Shown one piece after another: positions 22,168 to 33,656 of a stretch of 64,000 nt of DNA. Every line of letters starts with the position of its first letter. Within the stretch, counting starts at the first letter, position 1. The notes beneath the pieces were generated by a model that saw only the letters and a program-made list of their open reading frames with translations, had not been told where the DNA came from and did not search any database. Both the position numbers and the translations under genes were made by a program. Source of the DNA: Ectobius pallidus (lineage: Eukaryota; Arthropoda; Insecta; Blattodea; Ectobiidae); the NCBI GenBank assembly GCA_964059195.1, contig CAXKWD010000009.1, forward strand, positions 43,185,160 through 43,249,159. The letters run 5' to 3'.

Positions 22168-23903
22168 GTAAGATTCTCTCTACGCTTAAAATGTAATTTG
22201 TGCGTGAGTACGGCGAGCTATTTTTAGATTCAGCTGGTTCCTGGACGGTATTATTCTTTTCTGGTGCTATTGAACTTTCACGTAGGCAAGAGTGTAATCC
22301 ATATAGGCTATATTATGTAATGACGTAACGTCGTTTTGTCTTCTCTTAAAACTCCAAAAACCATTTATCTTTTTTTATTATTATTTAAGTAGCTTCATTT
22401 GTTACTTTTAACATATTGTAATAAACCAGCAGGTGCCCGCAGCTTCGCCCGCGATTATTTACTTAACTGCCAGGTGTATTGTTTGAATAATTTATTTAAC
22501 AGAAAAATAATTAAAACTTATTAACACTGACATCGTTTTTATATAAATTACATGATTTTATTCTTAATGTTGTTCTTTTACGAAATAAACAGTTAAATGT
22601 ACAAAACGAATCTTGTGTTGCCATATGGGCATACAGATTCGAAATTATTAAAACTACTACGGATCCATGAACCTTGCCCAAATCATTTTAAAAAAAGAAA
22701 ATTAAAACGATTGATAATTAAACCCGGCTTTGAGGTCGAGTTCCCTAGCCCCCCTCAAAAAAAAAAAAAAAAAAAGCCCGTATAGTGAATTTCGGCAAAT
22801 CATTCAATGTTTTTCCATTTAGACATGTATTCATGATCCCCTTCTTTCCACCTGTGGAAAAAAAAATGATCTCTGAGAGTCGTTAACAAATAAATCAAGA
22901 TAGAAATCGAAATAGGCACCTTCACAATTGAATACGGTATTGTTAATAGGTGGCGTTAGATGTGAAAGGAAACATGAATCCAAATATTATAGATGATCTT
23001 CTTTTAAGTTTTCACTTATTGAACAGTTCCCATGTAGGCTTGCTTATTGTATAGGCTAGGTAATATGGCATGTGTTTACAAATTGTTTCATTATGCATTA
23101 CAATAATTAAAAGAAACACCACTCACTAAACAAACCAGATTTCGAAAAATTATACGTAACCAAGGCTTCCATTAATTTAAATAAAAATTTGAATAATTTA
23201 TATTTAATATAATGGAATTACAACATCTTCCGAATAAGTAACTGACTTATCTGGTGTTTGTAACTGGTCATATTTTAGTTACATTTTATTAAGCAAGGCA
23301 ATATATTACATTGAATTAGTTGTGTCGATTTCACTGAAGCATATTCGCAAAAAACTGTGGAGTAGAGATTTTATTGGCATACTATAGCGTAAAGGATGAT
23401 AGGAAATGTATAAAAGATGGGGAAGGGAAGGACTATATTCTATTTTTTTTAAAGTCCGTGACAGCACATTTATTTTATCTATAACAGTATTTTTAAGGTG
23501 CAGCTTAAAATAAAATATTAATGTTAAAGTTTTTTCAAATCAGCCAACTGATGTTTATTAGGACAATTCCATTCATACGTCACTTGTTTGATATTGATTA
23601 TTAACGTTTAGCAATTAATCGGATGTAGACCACTCATGATCGTTTATCTTATAATATGCCTCCTAGGATCGCAAGGAAGCAGTTTAATCATTTAAAACGT
23701 CAGTTCGTTAATGCAAACGTAAGGCATCAACGTGCGGTGATTAATACGTCACATGCTACCTAGTGAACAGAATGAAGAAACATATTTTACATATATATTG
23801 CAAATATATTGATAAACTCGTAATCTCTCGTATTCAGCTCAAGAATTTAATATTATAGAATATTATAGACTGGTCTACGGTGTTTTTTTCCATTTTTTCA
23901 CAG
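22168..23903. other. Possible intron / intergenic
   Basis: No coding signal. A stretch starting near 22430 (gtgcccgcagcttcgcccgcg) and ending in a run of about 18 A at 22757-22775 could be a degraded retroposon. TAGGCTA-like heptamers occur near 22306 and 23047. Confidence 0.4.
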
Positions 23904-23999
23904 GATTTGAATAGTTTTGTCCTTGCTGGAAATATGGGCCAAGACTTTGAACTGATGATCGTTTCAGTCGTTTCATTTTTAACCATTTTTAAAATTTAA
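23904..23999 (+). CDS. Candidate terminal exon, unknown protein
   Basis: Preceded by a strong polypyrimidine tract and CAG (tttttttccattttttcacag). The frame in phase with the donor at 22167 is open for 31 codons (starting DLNSFVLAGNMG) and stops at TAA (23997-23999). AATAAA sequences follow about 300 bp downstream. No family is recognised and no other exon is visible, so this rests on splice-site appearance and matching phase alone. Confidence 0.22.
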   Translation, partial: DLNSFVLAGNMGQDFELMIVSVVSFLTIFKI

Positions 24000-24513
24000 T
24001 GATCATGGAGTTTTTGAAATTACGTTGTGCTATGAGATCGTCAGAAAACTAAGAATGTGGAAACAGACATTTCAGTGCTAAATTTCAATACTCAAGATTT
24101 TACAAAACTCATCTTCGTAATCTTCTAAGTTCTACTAAAACTCCTCATATCCATTCCATTGGAGGAAATTTCAATTGATTTATTTTCTTTTAGTTAATCC
24201 GTTTATATGCATACATTGAATACATTTTCCTGAAAATTCATATACATTTCTGCCATGACGTTTCAGATCCTAACATTCTTAAACGACGACAAATTTCCGG
24301 CAAATATTAATAAAATTAATAATTATTTATTCTCGGACATGCATCCTGGTCAATCAACGAAGCTCTCGGCCAACCACTGCGTTACCAACATCAGGGAATT
24401 CGTCAATTTCACCATGAACTTTCTACATATCTGAATGAGGAAAGTTCTGGCAATACTCAAAGTTGTCGAGGATAAACTATTCGTTATTTATATGTTAAAC
24501 TGACGAAATACTC
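24000..24513. other. Intergenic, no gene seen
   Basis: AT-rich sequence without recognised features. Confidence 0.4.
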
Positions 24514-24905
24514 GATGGCAATAGACAATTCCTAAGCAAGCTAAAGGAATATTTTCTATTTGTTGGAACCCGAAGGTTCATTGCCCCGCTTACGTGATCC
24601 CGCAATTTAGCCCTATTTTGTACTAATTCCTACCAACCATCCCTCGCAAATCCTACTTCCCTTAAATCTATTATATTATTGTCCTCCCACTTACGTCTAG
24701 GTTTTCCAAGTGGTTTACCCTTCGGGTCTCCCAGTCAATACTTTTGAGATATGTCTTTCCTCCCCCCGTGAGCTCAACATGTCCAGCCCATTTCATTTTC
24801 TGTGATTTAATTGCCCTTACCTTATTCGGTGAAGAGTTCAGATTATGAAGTTCGCCATTATGCAGTTTTCTCCAGTCCCCGTTTTCATCTCTCTTAGCTC
24901 CGGAT
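24514..24905 (-). mobile_element. LINE 3' end (reverse-transcriptase C-terminus and 3' UTR)
   Basis: Minus-strand translation gives KRDENGDWRKLHNGELHNL and then MKWAGHVEL, the C-terminal region that follows the reverse transcriptase in a group of non-LTR retrotransposons (a WAGHV-type motif). The coding part is frameshifted near its end. The 3' UTR (atgaaccttcgggttcc, then attcctttagcttgcttagg) matches the plus-strand copy at 63520-63925, including the same terminal region, so these are two 5'-truncated copies of one family. The reverse-transcriptase core is absent here. Confidence 0.75.
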
Positions 24906-26120
24906 ATTAAACAGATGTGATATGTATATATATATACATACACATACATACATATATACGAAGCATGGTAATTATTTGTTATAGTGTAATATTTGTTATT
25001 ATATTATTATTGTTGCTATTACTGCTACAACTGCTTTAGCACTTCACCTATTGCAATGGACTTTGAACATTTATTACCCATCACTTAATTCAGGGGTGCC
25101 CATCCCCCCTAGCTCCACGGAAAATTTTAAAAATTAAGATGCACAATAACGAGTTTTAAGCTTCCCACACTTTAAACTCATATTAAGTAATTTATAAGCA
25201 GATTTTTAAAAAAAGGTTATATATCACAATAATGAAATAAATAGCACAATTTTCCCTTTTTTAATCAATGGGGGGGGGGTTCAAACCCCCAACCCCCCCC
25301 TCGTTACGCCTCTGCTCGAGAAGAACGTTCCTTGTAAAGTATGTACAACCATAGCCTACTAAATCTTCCAGTAGGCTATGGTACAACAAAGCATTGGACA
25401 CATGCTTGTGTTTCTCACACCCCTGTTGCAATGTTGTACAAGCTTAACTGAAGAGACTGTTTGTAAAGCGATTACAATATTTTTATGAGTTTTTCATTCC
25501 ATCCTGACCAGCGTTTGTTGCAACAATACTTTCCCCTCCCCCCTCTTCTCTACCGTCAGTTTTTATTTTGCTACTGTGTAGGATTGTCTCTTTTGTTTTG
25601 TTTTGTTTTGGCGCGGACCAGTTTGTTTGAATTTTTATGCGAGTGATTTCTATGCTAACGGCCTTGTAGCGCGCTTTTAAAAGCTATCCCATAATCATTA
25701 ACAGTGACAAGTTGGATAGAACCCTCAATTTATTGACGATTGTCTTTGGGGGTCTCTTCTTCACCAGGATGTCTTTCAGAAGGCTGTAGTGGGGGATAGT
25801 ATTTCTGTAATGCCGCCATCTTGTATTCTCCTTTCGTATGTTAGTTTGGGTTGTGAACGAAATAATCAGATTTAGTATTAATGTCTTGATTAAAGATCTA
25901 TGTGTCGGTGAGTTTAAATATGTCAATTCTGGTGTAACCCACTTTCTGTAATAAACTCTTTCTTGTAAGGAGAATGATGTCAGTGGTTAGTTCAACATTG
26001 CTACTTTTTTATTTTCTGCAGTCTTTTAGTCTATATATCTTCAAAGGTATGTAAATAATAAAATTTACGGAAAATCATGATTCTATGTAATATATAGCCT
26101 AATATGATCTATATTTGCAA
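24906..26120. other. Intergenic, no gene seen
   Basis: No gene. It contains a TATA/CATA simple repeat near 24920-24960, a G9/C-rich palindromic patch near 25270-25305, and a perfect 13-bp hairpin at 25348-25382. Minus-strand frames such as 25684-25926 match nothing I recognise. Confidence 0.45.
25348..25382. repeat. Perfect 13-bp inverted repeat
   Basis: ACCATAGCCTACT and AGTAGGCTATGGT separated by nine bases. The arms contain the TAGGCTA heptamer, a one-base-shorter relative of the abundant TAGGCCTA octamer. It is not followed by a T run and has no adjoining gene. Confidence 0.8.
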
Positions 26121-26122
26121 TA

Positions 26123-26521
26123 CGAGGATTGAATGAAATGTAATGCCTCCACCTTCATAACTTGGGTTTCGTTAGGAATATTTTAATAAATCAAGTACAG
26201 AAATAAGCCTTAGAAAGTGCCCTTTAATTAACAATATTCACTTTTCCACATAATCACCAGACAATTGGATACACTTCTGCCAACGATGAAGAATTTTTTT
26301 GAAGCCGTCTCGGAAGAAGTCGACACTCTGTTTCCGCAACCATCCTCTCACAGATCTCTCAACTTCTTCATCAGATGCATAGTGGTGTCCCAGAAGATCT
26401 TCTTTCATTACAGGAAACAGATGAAAGTCAGACGGTGCTAAATCTGGATTGTATGGAGGATGCCGTATGGTGGTAAGCTTCAGTCTACGAAGTTCTGCTG
26501 TGGTGTGGAGACAGAAGCTGA
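26123..26521 (-). pseudogene. Mariner transposase 3' part, copy 1
   Basis: The terminal repeat starts CGAGGATTGAATGAAATG beside a TA. On the minus strand an open reading of about 94 codons, ending at the stop at 26238-26240, contains HPPYNPDLAPSDFHLF, including the third catalytic aspartate of the mariner D34D triad, and ends CIQLSGDYVEK, the usual transposase C-terminus. The N-terminal DNA-binding domain and the first two catalytic aspartates are missing. A second copy follows directly in the same orientation. Confidence 0.85.
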
Positions 26522-26523
26522 AT

Positions 26524-26885
26524 GGGTTGAATGAAAAGTAGTTCCTCTTCCTTCATAACTTGGGTTCCGTTAGGAGTATTTGAAAAATCAAACAGAAATA
26601 ATGCTTAGAATATGCCCTTTAATTAGTAATATTCACTTTTCCACATGATCACTATACAATTGGATACACTTCTGCCAACGATGAACAAGTTTTTTGAAGC
26701 AGCAACCAGCCTCTGACAGTTCTCTTAACTTCTTCAGCAGATGCATAGTGATGTCCTCGCAGATCTTCTTTCATTATCGGAAACAGATGAAAGTCAAATG
26801 GCGCTAAGTGAGCGCCGTATGGAGGATGCCGTATGGTGGTGAGCTTCAGTCTCCACACCATAGCAGAACTTTGGAGACTGAAGCC
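26524..26885 (-). pseudogene. Mariner transposase 3' part, copy 2
   Basis: A second, more decayed copy of the same mariner tail in direct tandem. The terminal repeat remnant is gggttgaatgaaaagtag. The minus-strand frame at 26652-26861 contains RHPPYGAHLAPFDFHLF, with the catalytic aspartate kept but the SPD/NPD motif lost, and goes out of frame before the C-terminus. It is not functional. Confidence 0.8.
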
Positions 26886-27084
26886 AGAAAAATGAAAATT
26901 ATAATGTTTAAACCTGAAATGACCGGGAATTTTATTTCTAAAAACCGAAACATTTAGACGTTAGGACAAGGGGAGGGGAATTGACTCCAAAAATCGGAAC
27001 TGTCCCGGCCAATTCAGATGGCACTTTATGAGATTGTGTGGGCGACTGGAAATTGTCTGTCCGTTCGTTCGTGTGTCTGTACGC

Positions 27085-27545
27085 GCGATAACTCAAATAC
27101 GCTTTATCGGATTATAATGAAACTTGGTATACCCGATTATAATGTCCATGGGAAGAACCCTATTTATATTGTACAAAATCGGTTGACCGGCACCGGAGTA
27201 AAACCCAATTTAATGTCTACTTTAAAGGCGCGATAACTCAAATATGCATTATCGGATTTTCATGAAACTCGGTATACGCATTTATAATGTTCATGGGAAG
27301 AAGTATATTGATATTAGACTAAATCGGTTGGCCGGTACCGAAATAATGCCCAATTTAGTGCCTTTTATGGTAATTTATAACAAAATTCAGGGTAACTCAA
27401 TATGCTTTATAGGATTTTAATGGAACTTGGTGTACGCGTTTATAATGTCCGTGGGAAGAAGCCTGTTGATATTTGACCAAATCGGTTGACCGGTATTGGA
27501 GTAATGCCCAATTTAGTTCCTATTTTATGGTAATATATTAGAACA
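27085..27545. repeat. Degenerate tandem repeat, three units of about 143-160 bp
   Basis: The phrase cgataactcaaatacgctt or a close variant begins at about 27088, 27231 and 27391. Each is followed by cggattttaatgaaacttgg-like, ataatgtccatgggaagaa-like and aatcggttgaccgg-like phrases in the same order. The units differ by substitutions and small indels. The frame at 27018-27236 crosses the first unit but is closed in the third, so coding function is unlikely. Confidence 0.75.
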
Positions 27546-29365
27546 AATTTTAAAAATGCAAATCGGTTATTCTGACAACATATTGTTTTACACTGATTCT
27601 ACACGGCTTTGGAATTTGCAATACAGTTAACCATGACACCCTTTCCATTTGAACTAGTCAGATGTTTATTTCGTTGATCAAGTTGAATACGGTTTATATG
27701 CAGAAGGTAGGTATATTACTGTAAAATAATTAGGCCTACGTAAATTATTTGGAGTTCTTCGCCAGTGTATTTTGTGAAATGTTAACATATTTTAAGAATT
27801 TCTTATATTAGTGTATATGAGTTTGAATTAAAGTTAAGTATGTTCTTCTACAAGCCCTGCATAATGAATCGATCTGGAGCTTAACTAGGAGATAGGTAAC
27901 AAAAATAATTTATTTTGTTCTTATCATAATTGCAATTAACTTATCACTGATTGAATAAAATCATTCTGGCACCTTGTTATATCAGTTTACCTGATTTTAT
28001 TCTTCACTAAAGCAAGTAAAAATAATGGCAAAATCCCAATGGCGCTTACCCGTTCACGCGATATTCACAATTCCACGGACTGTGTGATGTTTTTTGTTTC
28101 TGTGCGAGGCAGTGTGACCATCTGTACTTCTTGTATATACCTAGTGACAGCAGACGATTGTCGCAGCAGACGACAAATTCAGTACACTGGCAGGTGCGCT
28201 GTGTGCTGGTTGCAATGTCAGTTTTTTACAATTTTATTGTGCGATTTGAATTACTTCCACTGATCACTTTCTATCACAACCACCATTTCTTACGAGCAGC
28301 TAGTGGCTTGTACCCACCTCTGCATTAAGGTAAGTTGTCTACGGATAGCCTAAATAATGCATAACAGTAACCACATAGTTAAGTGCGCGAAGCGGAGGCG
28401 GCAGCCGTAGCGAAGCACCCTTGCATTTTCGAATAATGTACGATGCACTGTTTGTAGGTGATTAGATTTGTAGGTTTGTCAGACTGTTCACCCACAATCA
28501 TATCTCGTTTAGCGATATGACGTCACACCTCCAACGTCCAGTCACGAGGACGAGGACAGAAAAATGGCGGAGAACAAGCAAGTTTTCGCTAGATCGCGAT
28601 GTTAAAGAAAGTGTATCATTTAGGGTGGGTGGGTCGGACCAAATCATTCGCCAAGACAACATCTCCTCTCCACACATCTATCTATAACAAAATTCGTGTG
28701 ATATAAGTGTTTTATGAAGAGAATCTCAGTTCTAAAAAACGGGTCTGCGCCTATGGGATACCAAAATAATTAACACCTAATTATTATGATTTAAAATATC
28801 ATTAGCATCTGTACTATGTAAGGAGTCTTTTTATAGCTATTAATATTGTAGGTAACAATGCAAAGTTGTTGCGAAATGTAAGCAAGTTCATCGGAGACCA
28901 CATCATTTAGTTTTAGTTCAGGCTAGGAAAAGACCTCCCATAGGGATAGGGAACTGTGAGGTGGTTGCTGGATGACTGAAGTGTAATTTGTGGTTAAAGC
29001 TGGCGAAGGGTTGCGGTTTTCATGAAAATCTCATATAAAGTTAGAGGTATTGGATTTGCAATCTCACATAGGAACAGGTCCATGTGGTAGGCTATAGAAG
29101 TAGGCCTACATGTAATAGTATTTCTCTTGTACATTTGTGTAGATTACTGGCTCTTGGCTTAGGTGATATGCTGAAGGTCACTTTTTCTCTTGATAGGCAG
29201 GGATCACCGTATTAAGATGCTTAAATACAGAACAGACCCTGCTTCTATTTTAACTTTACATAACGTTATTTACCGAAGCTGCGACAAGGACAAATAAGGA
29301 CTTGGAATTATTCCAGAGTTATTGTTTTTAGAAGTTATGAATTAAAATAAAAAATTTCAGAAAAG
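27546..29365. other. Intergenic, no gene seen
   Basis: No recognised coding sequence; frames at 28039-28263 and 28131-28328 have no recognisable domain. TAGGCCTA at 27731 and 29101, TAGGCTA near 29088. Confidence 0.4.
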
Positions 29366-29380
29366 AGATAGGCCTACTGT

Positions 29381-29833
29381 ACACTGCTGTGGCGTAGGGG
29401 ATGCGTTCGCTCCTCCCACGCAGCGGGCCCGGGTTCGAATCTGGTCCGTACAAGTTACCTAGGTGGGGTTTTTCCGGGGGTTTTCCTCACCTGTGAGACA
29501 AATGTCGGGTAACTTTAGGCCCTTGTGGTCCCCGGATATCATCTGGCCGTCATTATCATCTTCATACCATCCTCGCCTTGTTTGGAGTGAGTGGGTTTGT
29601 GAATGGTGTGTCTCGTCCTATGTGTTCGTGTTGTCTCGGAGGTGGCCCCGGCATTGGGCTTATCACTCATCCGGGGAGGCCCTCCATGTCCTTCTCTGGT
29701 CAAAAAGTATGTATGTGATCCATCGATAATTCCTCTCCCGACAGGTCGCGGCCCTGTAAGGCCCGGGCGGCTTGGGTCGCTTAAATCCTTAAAGGGAGAG
29801 GTAAAACTACGGTAACGAAGAAGAAGAAGAAGA
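29381..29833 (+). mobile_element. tRNA-derived SINE, long form
   Basis: A tRNA-like head with A-box-like tggcgtaggggatgcg and B box GGTTCGAATC, a central gggtttttccgggggttttcc phrase, a middle module (about 29534-29701) absent from the 14250 copy, the conserved 3' part (cctctcccgacaggtcgcgg) and a (GAA)n tail. Target-site duplications agatagg(c/t)ctac(t)gt lie at 29366-29380 and 29834-29847. The left one contains an intact TAGGCCTA and the right one TAGGTCTA. Two open frames across it are chance. Confidence 0.9.
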
Positions 29834-29847
29834 AGATAGGTCTACGT

Positions 29848-32800
29848 CTGTGTGACTCCTTAAAACTTAATCAGAGAATAGAACTGCGAATAGCGTTCAA
29901 GTTTAATATTAATTTTTCCGTCTTAAAAATGACATAACGTATAGCTTCTTGCTTATTAACTCTTACCGTAATTGCTATCTCACTTGAACGAAATAGGTTT
30001 TTTTTTAAGTTGTGGGTATAATGCGGATTCAAGTATTGTACAAAACAATATTGAATTTTGGTAATTTCTATACTTATTTTGTAAATAAATAACAACGAAG
30101 TAACGAAATAAACGGAAGGAAAGAATGTATTTTATATATATATATTACGATAGAAACAAAAAAAAATAATCAGGCATGCTCTCGTACCTCGGTAACTCTA
30201 AAAAACTATGTCTAGTTCTCAGTTCTGAACGAGGTCAACAGATCTTGGCGGTAATATTGCGCTAATATTGCTGCGATGATATAATGCCGTAGGCAGATAG
30301 AGAACTAGTCCACAAAAGGAAGTCGGAAGAAATAAACGTGCCTTGTTAATTCGATAATCATGATCAGGAGTTGACCTTTATTTACATATCGAGTAGACAG
30401 GTCCCGTTGCGTTTGCGCGGGTCATGGCTACCGAACTGGCTTAACAAGCAATTGACAACCGACAACCCGTCTCTTGTACACAAGGTGGTACGACAACAGA
30501 CCACTTTACGTTCGCACCCATTAATTAGGAAATGAGTTACCAGTGCTTGGGGACACCGACCAAGAATCCGGTTATTTTCAAGGAAAAATTTTGCGAGATA
30601 AAATCAATGTTCGTGATCAGACCCATGAAATATTTCAGTCACTATTTTACATCACTAATTAACGCTTGGTATTATGGACCACACATTTAGTAAACCAGCT
30701 GCAAACAGCAATGATAATTAACTTAATAGGCTGAAGCACTGGACCATATAGCACGAAACAAATTCTTCAGTAATATTTACTTTGTCCCCTTGTTTTCACT
30801 GTGCTCTTCTTCATTGCATCTCTAGACGATACCTGCTTGTGATCTTTGACACTGCAACTCGAAAAATGTTGTTTACTGACCTACAAGAATATGTTTTAAG
30901 ATTGGTTTAATTATATCTGGAAATACTTCAAAATACTATCTTAAAGTACCAATATTAGCCTAAAATATGTGAACCGAGGATGGAACGAGGCAGTCTCTTG
31001 ATATCACGGCCACTTTTGTTCTTACCCCTACTTATGGGATAAGATGGTATGAGGCACGGCGTAATACGACCTGTTAAATCCCTCTCCGCATCCCTTTCTG
31101 GCCCAAATAAATATAAGGATGAGGATGTCATAGAAGAAGGTGAATGAGGGATGATTGTTAGCAAGACCATTTTAGAAATAAAAATATGAGAATAATGAAT
31201 GAAACGAAAATGGAAATGGAAGCATGGGAGAATGAAGTGAAATTCAAGAAACGTGAGGATATAGAAAAAAAGAAACCTATAGACTTCGCCCATTTGCTGA
31301 TGATCGAACCCAATTCACTAGTCATCGTCAGCTCACTCTCTGGCACGTAGCAGCCGGAACGGCGCAATATCACAATGCCATATTAATTGACGTTAACTAT
31401 TTAGTTCAATAGTGTGTGACAGTTATTTAGATGTACAATAATTAATTGCGAGAGTTCGATTTGAAAGTCTTCCAACTTATTTCACCGATCTCTGTACATA
31501 CAGTGTTGTTATTTTTACAACATACATTTGTAGTTCTAACTGTACGACTTCCCTAATTCGATTAGGGTATGAGCATACTCTAACTTAAGCCTATAACCCT
31601 ATTCTAACCTGAGAAATGTTCATGTGTTTACTTCAAATAATGTACAGTATTTATGTTATTTTCAATTTTTTTCACCTTATTTCTCCTCCTACTACTTCTT
31701 TTCCTTTTCCTTCTCCTCCTTCCTTCTTTTCCATAATTATTTATTTATCATTTTCCTCCTCTTTTTAATTTTACTTTTCCTTCTCCCCTGAGCCTGCCCC
31801 AGCCTCAGCTCCTTCTCCCCTTCCTTTTCCTATATTTCCTCCGCCCTCTCCTCCTTTTCTTTCTCAATGCAATTCTTCTTTTAACGTTTCATTTCAAAGC
31901 TCTTTCTCATGTATCTTCTTCCCATCCCTTATTTATATTTCACTTATCTTTTTTCTCTTTCACCTTATTTCTATTTTTCTTTCCCCGTTTTCTTTCATAT
32001 TTCTTCTTCCATTCTTCCATTACAATGATCCTATTTCACATAGTCTACTTATTTTAATCCTATGTTCTTATTTTTCAACTTGTAGTTCTCGTCTCCTAAT
32101 TTATCTCAATCTGGCTGTCTTAATCTTATTTTCTGAATCGTCTAAAGTTTTGACTTAATTGTTCATGCATAAAAGTAATTTCTATTAAATTATAGTACAG
32201 TTTAGTCATTTTAAACTCAAAGGTAGAAAAGATTTTATGAATTAACAGAGGAAAAGGGTTCCAACAGAGTGTACACGTGGATTTGTCAATCCTGGACTGC
32301 CCTTGACACGTAGAGGGTAAGGTCAAAATGCACAGACGTCATATTCAAACAAGGGATTGTTGTTTCATCGATTGTATCATCAGTCAGGCACACTAGAAGG
32401 ATACTGGCAATAAAGTGATGTTACTTACGTGTAGGCTACTGATTATATCAGACACGAGGATGCGGACAACACAACGTGTAACGCAGGCGATTGCGAGATT
32501 GACCTAATACTATCTACTATGCATACAGATCCACTAGGTATACATTGCAATCATTCACATGAGTAAGGGACTGATCTGGGCGACCACCCAAACAACCCCA
32601 GGCTTGGCCATGGCACACTCATTAAGCCTAGTCTCTTCATTTCCTAACTGCCCTGGACATCACCACAACTCCCCTAGTACTATCAAAGAGATTTCAGTTT
32701 GCATACCATTGCAAAGTTATGCTAATTTCGTCTCCGAACAGAACTTATTAGCGCTTCTCGTTGTCATGTGTTAAAACAGTCTACAGTCTACACTTATTGA

Positions 32801-33656
32801 ATCGATACTCTGCACATGTAGGCAGTTGAAACGAAATTGCAAATATCTGTATTCGTATTAAAATTCCATTCATTTTCGATGGTCGGATGGTCAGCTTGCT
32901 TACCTGTGGAGCTGAGGCATTGCATATTCATACTCAGGACAAAATAGGGATGGTAAGGATGGTGGCCGAAGTAGGCCTATAATATTCCAGTATTGTTTTA
33001 ACATTCGTACTTCAAATGTTAGTGAGTAACGTCTACAGTTTAATGACAGTATATTTTACATGATACCGTAAAACTGAAACCATGTTTTCACTAGCCTATG
33101 GACATCACTCACATTTCCTAAACAGCTGTGAAAGATAACCAAGAACGTTATTCTAGGCATCCATACATTTCCAGATTATAGAACATGCAAGTCTGAATTA
33201 TGGTAATCTCATACGACATGAAATAGAGGCCAGTGTTGGAAATGTTTAATTTGGAACAAGCTGTATCAGGAACATGTCTGAGCCGGGCACTTATCAAGCG
33301 CCACGTGTGTTTAACTTGGACATGCTCCAAACTCATGTTACGTCCTTCAATAATCATAAACATTGTCCACGTGCACACTGTAGATGTTAATTCAGCTCAT
33401 GGGGATTATCCCCTATTAAAAGACGGCGCTAACTTATTTACACTATTCGCCGAGGAATCTGCACATGCAAAATACATTTTCATCATGCCGATAATAGCAT
33501 TATTCTACATATATTATAGACGGTTCTGTTTTATTTCTCACATATTTTCTAGTACAGTATCCTGTACTTTATTCGTAGGCCTATTGTCACTTCAGCTACA
33601 GGCTTACGAAGCATAAGCATAACTAGAACTAATCATTAGAATGTGCCAATATAAAA
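29848..33656. other. Intergenic, no gene seen
   Basis: Long AT-rich stretch. An unrecognised 127-codon frame (33233-33616) has a hydrophobic end but no known domain. The only clear feature is the pyrimidine-rich tract near 31670-32060. TAGGCCTA occurs at 32972 and 33576. Confidence 0.4.
31670..32060. repeat. Pyrimidine-rich tract
   Basis: About 390 bp on the plus strand consisting mostly of C and T (cctcctactacttcttttcc style), with few purines. It is simple-sequence DNA without a fixed period. Confidence 0.75.

Noticed and set aside
25092..25313. Possible hAT-like element with CAGGGGTG and CAGAGGCG ends
   Set aside because: The ends share only five or six of the first eight bases, and the flanking octamers (acttaatt, ctcgagaa) do not match.
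33233..33616. 127-codon frame before the LINE
   Set aside because: No similarity is recognised; a hydrophobic tail alone is not evidence, and the composition is that of surrounding AT-rich DNA.
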